In this document: positions 1 to 6,042 of the stretch, piece by piece
How positions within the stretch are numbered: position 1 is the stretch's first letter
Layout: each line of letters opens with the position of its first letter
The notes under the pieces: generated by a model
The model's database searches: none
What the model was told of the DNA's origin: nothing
What the model saw: only the letters and a program-made list of their open reading frames with translations
Program-made: the position numbers and the translations under genes
NCBI GenBank assembly: GCA_022573485.1
Contig: JACZTW010000173.1
Coordinates: forward strand, 1-8,374
Direction of reading: 5' to 3'
Source: Planctomycetota bacterium
GTDB lineage: Bacteria; Planctomycetota; Phycisphaerae; UBA1845; CAIVHJ01
DNA: 8,374 nt

Positions 1-1326
1 CAGCACATCCGGCAGTATTTGACCGCCCGCGATTTCATCGAGTTCCACACGCCGATTCTGACCAGCTCCTCGCCGGAAGGCGCCCGCGACTTTCTGGTGC
101 CCAGCCGCCTGCACCCGGGCCGGTTTTACGCCCTGCCGCAGGCGCCGCAGCAGTTCAAACAATTGATCATGTGCTCGGGATTTGATCGCTATTTTCAAAT
201 CGCCCCCTGCTTCCGCGACGAAGACGCCCGGGCCGACCGCAGCCCCGGCGAGTTCTATCAGCTTGACTTTGAAATGGCCTTCGTCACTCAGGAAGACGTT
301 TTCGAAGTCGTCGAAGGATTGATGATCGATATCTTCAAGAAGCTCTCCGACAAGAAGCTGCTGACCGACCCATTTCCGAGGATCAAGTATCGGGATGCGA
401 TCACCCGCTATGGGACGGACCAGCCGGATCTGAGGTTTGGGCTGGAGATTCAGGATGTCGGCGACGTATTCCGGGATTCAGACTTCAAGGTCTTTACCGG
501 CCCCCTGGCCTCCGGCGGGGTGGTAAAGGCCATCAGAGTGCCCGGAGAGGCCTCCCGCCCGCGGCGTTTCTTCGACGACGCCGAGAAGTTCGTCAAGGAG
601 CACGGCGCCAAGGGGCTCGCCTGGCTGACCGTCGGCGAGGACGGCTTGAAGGGCTCCATCGCCAAATTCGTCTCTGACAAAATGAAGCTCAAATTACTGC
701 AAGCGACCGGCGCCCAGGCGGGCGATGCGCTGTTTTTCGGCGCGGGCGAGATCGTGCCGACGTGTAAGATTCTGGGCCGACTGCGCAGCTACCTCGGCAT
801 CGCGCTGGACCTGCGCCCGATGGACCAAGTGGCGTTCTGCTGGATCGTCGACTACCCAATGTTCGAGTACAACGAGGAAGAAGAAAAGATCGATTTCTCG
901 CACAATCCCTTCTCCATGCCGCAGGGCGGGCTCGAAGCGCTCAACACCAAGGATCCGCTCGACATCCTGGCTTACCAGTACGACATTGTTTGCAACGGCA
1001 TTGAATTGTCGTCCGGCGCGATTCGGAATCATCGGCCCGAAATCATGGAGCGGGCGTTCGACATCGCCGGTTATCCGCGCGATATCCTGCTCACGAAATT
1101 CCCGGCGTTGTGGAATGCGTTCCATTACGGCGCCCCGCCGCACGGCGGACTGGCGCCGGGCATTGATCGCATCGTCATGCTGCTGTGCGACGAGCCCAAC
1201 ATCCGCGAAGTCATCACCTTCCCGCTGAACCAGCGGGCCCAGGATTTCCTGATGGGCGCGCCTTCGGTCGTCACCGAGCGCCAATTACGAGACGTACACA
1301 TCGACATTCGGCTGCCGGACAAGTAG
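1..1326 (+). CDS. aspS: Aspartyl-tRNA synthetase, 5' end cut by window edge
   Basis: This gene encodes the class II enzyme that charges tRNA(Asp) with aspartate in the cytoplasm. The frame is open from base 1 and 441 residues are visible, against about 590 for the bacterial family, so the N-terminal anticodon-binding OB domain lies outside the window. Seen in order in the fragment: the motif 1 region near residues 12-31, the aspartate/ATP-site segment QAPQQFKQL near 47, motif 2 with FRDEDARADRSPGEFYQLD from 71, a GAD-type insertion at roughly 145-255, HNPFSMPQGG, and motif 3 GLAPGIDRIVMLL from 383. The C-terminus RLPDK before the TAG stop is normal. The spellings SPGEFYQLD and FHYGAPPHGG are those I associate with alphaproteobacterial AspRS rather than the E. 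coli type. The TTG at base 19 is internal, not a real start. Identity is very secure. Confidence 0.97.
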   Translation, partial: QHIRQYLTARDFIEFHTPILTSSSPEGARDFLVPSRLHPGRFYALPQAPQQFKQLIMCSGFDRYFQIAPCFRDEDARADRSPGEFYQLDFEMAFVTQEDVFEVVEGLMIDIFKKLSDKKLLTDPFPRIKYRDAITRYGTDQPDLRFGLEIQDVGDVFRDSDFKVFTGPLASGGVVKAIRVPGEASRPRRFFDDAEKFVKEHGAKGLAWLTVGEDGLKGSIAKFVSDKMKLKLLQATGAQAGDALFFGAGEIVPTCKILGRLRSYLGIALDLRPMDQVAFCWIVDYPMFEYNEEEEKIDFSHNPFSMPQGGLEALNTKDPLDILAYQYDIVCNGIELSSGAIRNHRPEIMERAFDIAGYPRDILLTKFPALWNAFHYGAPPHGGLAPGIDRIVMLLCDEPNIREVITFPLNQRAQDFLMGAPSVVTERQLRDVHIDIRLPDK

Positions 1327-1698
1327 GCACACCGGCGCTCGCTTCCATCAGTCCGTCCCTCTGGTTTTGCGGATGGAGCATGCGTCGCGCGCCGCAGGTA
1401 CGTGTTGAGCGGTTACAGCGGTCGGCGTCCAAATGTGTTTCGCGTGGCCGACGATTCCAAACCAACGACCATTGGTCGGGTGGCATGGGCATCCAGACGA
1501 GACCGTGCGCCGACCACATTCAGACGCCGGCCGCGACAACACGGCTTGCGGGGCGCTGGGTCTGCGGGGCGGGTGATGCGATTCCGCGGTTCGCCCGGCT
1601 GGGCAAGGCTCGATTCCTGTCCGGAGCTGCCCGCGAGGAGGCCTGAGCGTGGCCGGCCCCTGTGGCCTCAAGGGCCAGAGGGCGTATTCGGTGCGCGC
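1327..1698. other. Non-coding spacer after aspS, no gene seen
   Basis: About 370 bases separate the aspS stop from the terminator of the convergent lysine-rich gene. The open frames here do not read like proteins: they are rich in Arg, Pro and Ser, without a Shine-Dalgarno sequence or recognisable motif. Short inverted repeats are present: GTCGGC at 1421-1426 with GCCGAC at 1447-1452, and the near-palindrome CGACCATTGGTCG at 1466-1478. Neither is followed by a T-run, so no intrinsic terminator for aspS is evident. I could not fold a tRNA or recognise a known RNA here. Confidence 0.5.
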
Positions 1699-1743
1699 AA
1701 AAAAAGATGGAAGGTGCCGCCGTGGCGAGTAGCACCTTCCATC
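1699..1743 (-). terminator. Intrinsic terminator of the lysine-rich protein gene
   Basis: On the minus strand a perfect 12-bp stem (GCACCTTCCATC at 1743-1732 pairing with GATGGAAGGTGC at 1717-1706, loop of 14 nt) is followed directly by seven T residues (1705-1699). This is the classical Rho-independent layout. It lies about 97 bases after the stop of the lysine-rich gene on the same strand. On the plus strand no T-run follows, so it should not terminate aspS. Confidence 0.88.
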
Positions 1744-1839
1744 GCGTCGTTCACAATCAAAGATCGATGTGAACTGATTGCTGCATCAGGGACTTCATCG
1801 AAGTTCAATGCCCCGCAATCATCAATGTCGATTCGGCTC

Positions 1840-2028
1840 TTACTTCTTCTTTCTCCGCTTGGCAGCCTTCTTCTTGGTCTTCTTGGCTGTCTTCTTCTTC
1901 GTGGCCTTCTTGCTCTTCTTGGTGGCCGTGCGCTTCTTCGCCTTCTTGGCGGTCTTCTTGCCCTTCTTTGTGGCCTTCTTCTTCGTGGTCTTCTTGGCCT
2001 TCTTAGCCTTCTTACGTTTCTTTGCCAT
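1840..2028 (-). CDS. Small lysine-rich, histone-H1-like nucleic-acid-binding protein
   Basis: This is a 62-residue protein made of only seven amino-acid types: 35 Lys, 4 Arg, 11 Ala, 9 Thr and one each of Met, Gly and Ser. It has no acidic, aromatic or large hydrophobic residue apart from the first Met. KKA, KKT and KKK units repeat irregularly, like the C-terminal tails of histone H1 and bacterial H1-like proteins. Almost every lysine codon is AAG. The start is the ATG at 2028: a perfect AAGGAGGTGA sits 5 bases upstream, and the GTG three codons earlier is part of that sequence. It has its own promoter and terminator and so looks well expressed. Binding to DNA or RNA by charge is an inference; a role in nucleoid compaction or ribosome/RNA binding is possible. 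It cannot have a fold of its own, and database matches would be low-complexity. The strong translation signals argue that it is a real gene. Confidence 0.82.
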   Translation of the reverse strand: MAKKRKKAKKAKKTTKKKATKKGKKTAKKAKKRTATKKSKKATKKKTAKKTKKKAAKRRKKK

Positions 2029-2033
2029 GAAAG

Positions 2034-2043
2034 TCACCTCCTT
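2034..2043 (-). promoter_or_regulatory. Perfect Shine-Dalgarno of the lysine-rich gene
   Basis: AAGGAGGTGA on the minus strand is fully complementary to the canonical 3' end of 16S rRNA, with 5 bases between it and the ATG at 2028. It decides the start codon. It stands out because the other complete genes in the window have weak or absent Shine-Dalgarno sequences. Confidence 0.9.
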
Positions 2044-2067
2044 TTCTGTGGCTCGTGGCTTGAAGAA

Positions 2068-2097
2068 ACAATAGTACGTTCGACATCAATTTGTCAA
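2068..2097 (-). promoter_or_regulatory. Sigma70-type promoter of the lysine-rich gene
   Basis: On the minus strand TTGACA (2097-2092), identical to the -35 consensus, is followed after 18 bases by TATTGT (2073-2068) as the -10 box. The predicted start, near 2061, gives a leader of about 32 nt that holds the Shine-Dalgarno sequence. The surroundings are AT-rich compared with the flanking genes. Predicted from sequence only. Confidence 0.65.
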
Positions 2098-2286
2098 AAC
2101 CTTTCTGGCGACGGCGATAATACAACCGCCGGCCGGTAATGCCAAAATGATTCTACAGGAATCGGAGAGATTTTACCCCAACCTTCACTTATCTTCATAC
2201 AACAAAATGACGTTCCAGAGCAAAACAAGGCCCAATAACTTCGATTGCACGCGCCCGGAGCGCGCCGTCATCACTGGAAAGGGCGA

Positions 2287-3699
2287 TCACTTGCCGATGC
2301 AGAAGCGACTGAAGATGTGGTCCAGCAATTCCTGCGCGGTCACTCGCCCGAAGATCAGTCCGAGTTCCTCAAGCGCGCTTCGCAAGTCAAACGCCAGCCG
2401 TTCGGCGCTCGCGCCGACATCGGCCCCGGCGCCGCACCACTGCCGCGCACGATGCAATGACTCGAGCGCGCCCGCAATTGATCCGCGATGTCGGGCGTTC
2501 GTCGTAAGTCTTTGATTCCCAACACTATAATCACTGGCGAACAGTTGCGATTCCAATGCCCGTCGCAACGATGAAATGCCTTCAGGTTCGGCGGCGCTCA
2601 CCACGTGCAGCGGCGCACCGAAACGAAATTCGAAGTCGGCGCGCACCTTCTGAATCACTTCGGGGCGGACCAAGTCTGCCTTGTTTGCAACCCACAAAAC
2701 CGGACCTCCGCGCGAGAGAACTGCGGCTCGAACCTGCTTCTCAAGCGGGAGTTGAGTCAGATCTAACAGATGGCAGACAAGATCCACGTGAGGAATTTCA
2801 CGATCGAGAAAAATTTTTGAAAATTTTTCCGTTTTTTCCAATTTTGTCCCAATTCCGGCCGTATCCAGCAGTTCAATTTCGCCGCTGGGCAGTTCGACGA
2901 CGGCGCTCAGGAAGTCGCGAGTGGTCCCCGCGATCGGAGAACACACCGCCCGATTCACTCCGGACAGGCGGTTCATGAGCGTGCTCTTGCCGGCGTTCGG
3001 CACGCCGATGAGCATGACCCGAGGCAGATAGTTCACACGCTCACAGGCGCCGGAATCGCGCAGCAACTCCGTCAATCGTCCCACCATGCCGTCCAACCCG
3101 CGCCGCAGCTCGTCAGCCTGAATAAACTGCGTGGGTTCATCGGCGAAGTCGATCTCCGCCTCGACCCGCGAGAGCAGATCCGCCAATTGTTCCCGAATGT
3201 CACGCACATCGGACGCCAAGTGACCGTCGAGCCATTCATGCGCCGCCCGGAGCTGCAAGTCCGACCGCGCCTGAATCAGCGCCGCGACGCCTTCGACCTG
3301 GGTCAGGTCCATCGCACCATGAAAGAAAGCGCGCGCGGTAAACTCACCGGGATCCGCCAACCGCGCCCCCAATGCCACGGCACGATCGACGATCAGCGTC
3401 AGTACCGCGGGCGCGCCGACGGTGTGTAATTCGACGACATTCTCGCGCGTGTAACTGCGGGGCGCATAAAAGACGAACAACTCCGCGGGGAGTACGAAGT
3501 CGTCGTCCCGAAGCGCAGCCCGGCCTGGGATCCGGACATTCGCGCCTTGCTCCTGCAAGCGCGCTTCATGGTCCGGCCGGAACATCTTCGCGGCAATGGC
3601 GAGCGACTGCGGACCGCTCAGGCGCACAATCCCGCGCTGCCCCCGGCCCGGGGGCGTACTCACCGCAACAATCGTGTCGTCCAGCTTGTCCAGCATCAT
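2287..3699 (-). CDS. mnmE: tRNA modification GTPase MnmE (TrmE)
   Basis: MnmE works with MnmG to add the (carboxymethyl)aminomethyl group to C5 of wobble U34 in certain tRNAs, using a folate-bound one-carbon unit, GTP and FAD. The 470 residues match the family length of about 450-470. Seen: the N-terminal folate-binding domain (DDTIVAVSTPPGRGQRGIVR from 7, PGEFTARAF from 117), a helical domain, and an inserted Ras-like G domain with G1 GVPNAGKST at 232-240, GTTRD at 258-262, DTAG at 279-282 and NKAD at 339-342. The C-terminal FCIGK carries the family's catalytic cysteine. Glu291 sits where the catalytic glutamate of E. coli MnmE (E282) would fall. The start is ATG 3699 (a second ATG follows at once); an in-frame TGA 11 codons upstream rules out a longer protein. 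No good Shine-Dalgarno is seen. The segment after DTAG is unusual: lysine-rich and coded by AT-rich DNA. mnmG is not in the window. Confidence 0.96.
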   Translation of the reverse strand: MMLDKLDDTIVAVSTPPGRGQRGIVRLSGPQSLAIAAKMFRPDHEARLQEQGANVRIPGRAALRDDDFVLPAELFVFYAPRSYTRENVVELHTVGAPAVLTLIVDRAVALGARLADPGEFTARAFFHGAMDLTQVEGVAALIQARSDLQLRAAHEWLDGHLASDVRDIREQLADLLSRVEAEIDFADEPTQFIQADELRRGLDGMVGRLTELLRDSGACERVNYLPRVMLIGVPNAGKSTLMNRLSGVNRAVCSPIAGTTRDFLSAVVELPSGEIELLDTAGIGTKLEKTEKFSKIFLDREIPHVDLVCHLLDLTQLPLEKQVRAAVLSRGGPVLWVANKADLVRPEVIQKVRADFEFRFGAPLHVVSAAEPEGISSLRRALESQLFASDYSVGNQRLTTNARHRGSIAGALESLHRARQWCGAGADVGASAERLAFDLRSALEELGLIFGRVTAQELLDHIFSRFCIGK

Positions 3700-3763
3700 T
3701 GCGCCCGCGCCGACTCCGACGATCCGGAATCAGACTGAAGGGAATCTGTTTCGCAATGCAGAT

Positions 3764-3769
3764 ACTATA
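3764..3769 (-). promoter_or_regulatory. Possible -10 box for mnmE
   Basis: TATAGT on the minus strand lies about 65 bases upstream of the mnmE ATG, between the candidate terminator of the preceding gene and the coding region. No good -35 box lies at the right distance (TTTACC at 3794-3789 would need a 19-base spacer), so this is a weak prediction. Confidence 0.3.
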
Positions 3770-3784
3770 GTCCCAAGTGCAAAT

Positions 3785-3838
3785 GATGGGTAAATGGAAG
3801 GAGCGCCCCCGTGGTCACAAAGGAGGTCACGGAGGCGC
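3785..3838 (-). terminator. Candidate terminator after the PH-like membrane gene
   Basis: On the minus strand GCGCCTCCGTG (3838-3828) pairs over 11 positions, including one U-G wobble, with CACGGGGGCGC (3813-3803) around a 14-nt loop. The following tract TCCTTCCATTTACC is pyrimidine-rich but is not a clean T-run. On the plus strand the wobble becomes a C/A mismatch and no T-rich tail follows, so the minus strand is favoured. It lies about 60 bases after the stop at 3899 and separates that gene from mnmE. Confidence 0.5.
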
Positions 3839-3898
3839 CCTGGTGAGCAAAGTGAATATGTCGCTTGCGCGGGGTGTGCCGCCGGGGTTAGGTCGCCC

Positions 3899-4489
3899 CT
3901 AGGCACTCATCGCACGCATTTTCTGTGGATCCAATATCCCCCAATTCTGATGCACTGGAATCCGACGCCTGCGGGCCATGTTCAGCTTGACCCGCCGATA
4001 CGCCGGTCGATCGTCGGCGGCAACTTCGCGGGGCTGCAATGCCTCTTTGAGCCTCTGCGGGTTCAAACTGCCGATGACGACCCGATGATCCCCGACCCCA
4101 AGTTCCACACCCCGGCGGACGCGAGCCGTGTAGCAGGCAGCGCCCTGCGAACCCCAGCGCCAGCCCCAAGCGCGGTAAGTCGCGACGGGACTGAGAATGC
4201 GAACGCGAACTTTGTTAATCTTGGCCACATCGAATGTTTTTTGCAAAAGCCCCAGCCAGCCGTGGCTGATCGTCAATCGATCGCCGTCGACCGTCACCAC
4301 CAATCGCCCCAAGGCCGCCACCAGCGCAAGCAAGAGTAAGCCCAGCCCCGCCAGTGCCGCCACAAAGCCCGACACTCCAGTCGCCGGCAGCCGCTCTGCA
4401 ACAACGGCACCACAAGCCACACTCAGGCCGATGGGGATCGCATAGAACGATGCGCGAAAGTACTGAATTTCACGATATGAAACATTCAT
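3899..4489 (-). CDS. Two-helix membrane protein with probable PH-like domain
   Basis: I do not recognise a named family. The 196-residue protein has two hydrophobic segments, about 14-32 and 40-61, forming an N-terminal hairpin. A domain at about 62-151 follows, with the strand-rich look of bacterial PH-like domains: VVTVDGDRLTISHG, then DVAKINKVRVRI, a Trp/Arg-rich YRAWGWRWG, then RGVELGVGDHRVVIGS and the closing helix PQRLKEAL. The remaining 45 residues are basic (RRVKLNMARRRR) with no clear fold. It is probably an inner-membrane protein with the domain in the cytoplasm; no function can be given. I chose ATG 4489; a TTG three codons upstream (4498) is the alternative, and neither has a strong Shine-Dalgarno sequence. 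It stands between mnmE and the Mpo1-like gene, with a 282-base leader region and a candidate terminator of its own, so it is probably a separate transcript. Confidence 0.75.
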   Translation of the reverse strand: MNVSYREIQYFRASFYAIPIGLSVACGAVVAERLPATGVSGFVAALAGLGLLLLALVAALGRLVVTVDGDRLTISHGWLGLLQKTFDVAKINKVRVRILSPVATYRAWGWRWGSQGAACYTARVRRGVELGVGDHRVVIGSLNPQRLKEALQPREVAADDRPAYRRVKLNMARRRRIPVHQNWGILDPQKMRAMSA

Positions 4490-4545
4490 CAGGCTCAACT
4501 CAGCATTTCACGTCCGGCAAGCGGTCCAACCTGCACCACTGCTTG

Positions 4546-4581
4546 AATCGCTCATGCGATTGTCAACCTACGCGAAATCGC
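4546..4581. promoter_or_regulatory. Possible promoter/operator upstream of the PH-like gene
   Basis: A perfect inverted repeat AATCGC-TCAT-GCGATT (4546-4561) touches a minus-strand TTGACA (4566-4561), a consensus -35 box. A third AATCGC copy lies at 4576-4581. The layout, a short palindrome against a -35 box, fits an operator. However, no good -10 box lies 16-18 bases downstream, so the promoter itself is uncertain. It sits about 57-92 bases upstream of the ATG at 4489. Confidence 0.3.
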
Positions 4582-4715
4582 AATTTTCCAAAGTAGTTAA
4601 TGTTCCCCTGGGGCGAGTCCAACATCCCCACTTTCAACGCGTCCCCAACGCTACGAGTACAGACGCTTCAGAGTCCTATACCCGTCAGTGAATTCCCCGG
4701 ATGCGAGGATTTATT

Positions 4716-4748
4716 GCCGAAATAATACGCAAATGTTGCGTTTTCGGC
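4716..4748 (-). other. Bulged stem-loop after the Mpo1-like gene
   Basis: GCCGAAA (4748-4742 as read on the minus strand) pairs with TTTCGGC (4722-4716), and ACGCAA (4741-4736) pairs with TTGCGT (4732-4727). The loop is 3 nt and there is a one-sided ATTA bulge (4726-4723). It starts 23 bases after the Mpo1-like stop. No T-run follows on either strand, so it is not a standard intrinsic terminator; it may stabilise or process the 3' end, or assist Rho-dependent termination. The pairing is certain at DNA level, the role is not. Confidence 0.5.
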
Positions 4749-4771
4749 GTAGGGTCGATGGAGGCTTGGAT

Positions 4772-5080
4772 TTAGCGCTCGTTGCTGCCGGAAACGCGTT
4801 CCTGGTATTTTTGGGAAATGGCGACATAGGGACGGCCAAGCCATTTGAAAACTAGAATCAGTTCACCCATGGTGTTGCCTTCGATGCGATGTCCGACCCA
4901 TTGCAGCACATACCCAGCGACAAGAAGCCCCGCAGGCCGCCACCACAGATCCCACCGCCCGTCGATCAACTGTACCACTGCCAAGCCCACGGCGGCGAGC
5001 GTCAGCGGAATGCCGACGACGTGCAGCCACAGGCTCAGCGGGTTCTGATGCCTCAATTTCCAATGGGTCCACCATTGCAT
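4772..5080 (-). CDS. Mpo1-like (DUF962) membrane protein, possible fatty-acid dioxygenase
   Basis: The 102-residue protein resembles the DUF962/Mpo1-like family. Yeast Mpo1 is an Fe(II)-dependent dioxygenase that shortens 2-hydroxy fatty acids by one carbon; bacterial members are mostly uncharacterised. Visible family marks are RHQNP at 10-14, LHVVGIP at 19-25 and QWVGHRIEGN at 60-69. This gives His11, His20, His64 and Glu67 as likely metal-site residues. Two hydrophobic segments, about 17-39 and 49-63, suit a small integral membrane protein. The end, FKWLGRPYVAI and a polar tail, is typical of the short bacterial form. The ATG at 5080 has no clear Shine-Dalgarno sequence; it is 27 bases after the stop of the DUF4190 gene, so the two are probably co-transcribed and perhaps translationally linked. 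Family assignment is good, activity is inferred. Confidence 0.85.
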   Translation of the reverse strand: MQWWTHWKLRHQNPLSLWLHVVGIPLTLAAVGLAVVQLIDGRWDLWWRPAGLLVAGYVLQWVGHRIEGNTMGELILVFKWLGRPYVAISQKYQERVSGSNER

Positions 5081-5107
5081 ATGTTGGCTCGGCGGATCGG
5101 GACCGGC

Positions 5108-5848
5108 TTACTCGTCTGAGTCGGGCCCCAGTGGCGATAGCTCGGATTCAGGAGCGGGCCTGCCGGCGGCGGTTCGCGCCTCTGTGGCCATGCGCCTCAA
5201 GCGTCGCTCGAAAACTCGATCGCCGCCCCATTCCGTTGAAATCATAAAATACAATTCGTCTCCGTTGTCCAACTCGATAATGAACACTGCATCATCGATC
5301 CAGTTGGCGGCGGGGGTGTATTCGATCGCTGCGATGTCAGACAGTTTGCAGCTCTCGGGCACGCTTTGATCGTCGTAAACCACCAACCGCTCTGCCGTGA
5401 GAATCACGCCGCTCTCCACGACCGAAAACATACCCGTCGGACAGAGGTACTCGATGCGTTCCCCCTCAAGCAAGGCGCCCATCGAGCGGAGCTTCTCGAC
5501 GTCCGACGTGGAGACCAATGATCCCTTGACCGGCAGTGTGTCCGGCGAGTTGAGGAAGACGATCCACACGAGCAATCCCAGGATCAACCCCGTGATTCCA
5601 GTGATGATCCCACTGATGGCCAAGCCCTTGCCTCGGGCTTGGCCGGCTTTGATCGCCGGCAGCGCGACTCCGCCGAAAACGATACTCAAAACGCTGGGCA
5701 AGAACAGGCAGAAGCTCAGCAGCCCGACAATGCCGCAGGCCAAAGAGGCGATGGCGAAGCCGGAAGTCCGCACGGGCCAAACTTCGCCCGAAGCGTACGG
5801 CTGGACCGGCGGCATTTCGGATTCAGGATGAAATGGCGATTGAGTCAC
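5108..5848 (-). CDS. DUF4190 membrane protein with C-terminal PH-like domain
   Basis: The protein has 246 residues. An N-terminal polar stretch of about 28 residues is followed by two hydrophobic segments (about 29-63 and 76-99) joined by AIKAGQARGKGLAISG, the signature I associate with DUF4190. After a linker, residues 125-222 read like a bacterial PH-like fold: EGERIEYLCPTG, ILTAERLVVYDD, then LSDIAAIEYTPA and a hydrophobic-polar strand pair ending in a charged helix. The last 24 residues are acidic and disordered. Function is unknown; DUF4190 proteins are small membrane proteins without an assigned activity. I took GTG 5848 as start; the alternative is ATG 5815, eleven codons in, and neither has a convincing Shine-Dalgarno sequence. 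It is the first gene of a probable two-gene unit with the Mpo1-like gene and diverges from nhaC. Confidence 0.83.
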   Translation of the reverse strand: MTQSPFHPESEMPPVQPYASGEVWPVRTSGFAIASLACGIVGLLSFCLFLPSVLSIVFGGVALPAIKAGQARGKGLAISGIITGITGLILGLLVWIVFLNSPDTLPVKGSLVSTSDVEKLRSMGALLEGERIEYLCPTGMFSVVESGVILTAERLVVYDDQSVPESCKLSDIAAIEYTPAANWIDDAVFIIELDNGDELYFMISTEWGGDRVFERRLRRMATEARTAAGRPAPESELSPLGPDSDE

Positions 5849-5932
5849 GGCAAGCGATCGGTTCCGAGACGTTTAAGGTCCTCCACTGCCGGAGTTTATC
5901 AGAAATCGAGTGGCGCGTCCTGACTTGACTAA

Positions 5933-5961
5933 TTGACGATTCGGCTGCCGCAAGCTAAAAC
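5933..5961 (+). promoter_or_regulatory. Possible sigma70 promoter of the antiporter gene
   Basis: TTGACG (5933-5938, 5 of 6 consensus bases) is followed after 17 bases by TAAAAC (5956-5961, 4 of 6). It lies in the spacer between the divergent genes and would give a leader of about 75 nt. A second TTGACT at 5925-5930 is nearby without a good -10 partner. Predicted by eye only. Confidence 0.35.
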
Positions 5962-6042
5962 CCGCGATTGGATCGGCGCACTCCATCTCGGTGCCGAATA
6001 ATTCGGGCTTATTCTCGAACGTGAGGATGTTAGGATGGAACG

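Noticed and set aside
1585..1635. A TTCGATTC-like string resembling a tRNA T-loop
   Set aside because: The bases around it do not form a 5-bp T stem and no acceptor or anticodon stem can be built.
1778..2074. A Phe-rich, seemingly membrane-spanning plus-strand frame
   Set aside because: It is another complement of the lysine-rich gene and has no translation signal of its own.
1402..2139. A 245-codon plus-strand open frame crossing the lysine-rich gene
   Set aside because: Its Leu-rich stretch is only the complement of AAG-rich lysine codons; the minus strand carries the promoter, Shine-Dalgarno and terminator.
2250..2264. GC-rich hairpin CGCGC-CCGGA-GCGCG downstream of mnmE as terminator
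   Set aside because: The stem is only five base pairs and no T-run follows on the minus strand, so it is not supported.
2832..2842. A-run in mnmE as a programmed frameshift site
   Set aside because: The AAAAAAC heptamer is not in the phase needed for -1 slippage, and the gene is complete and normal in a single frame.
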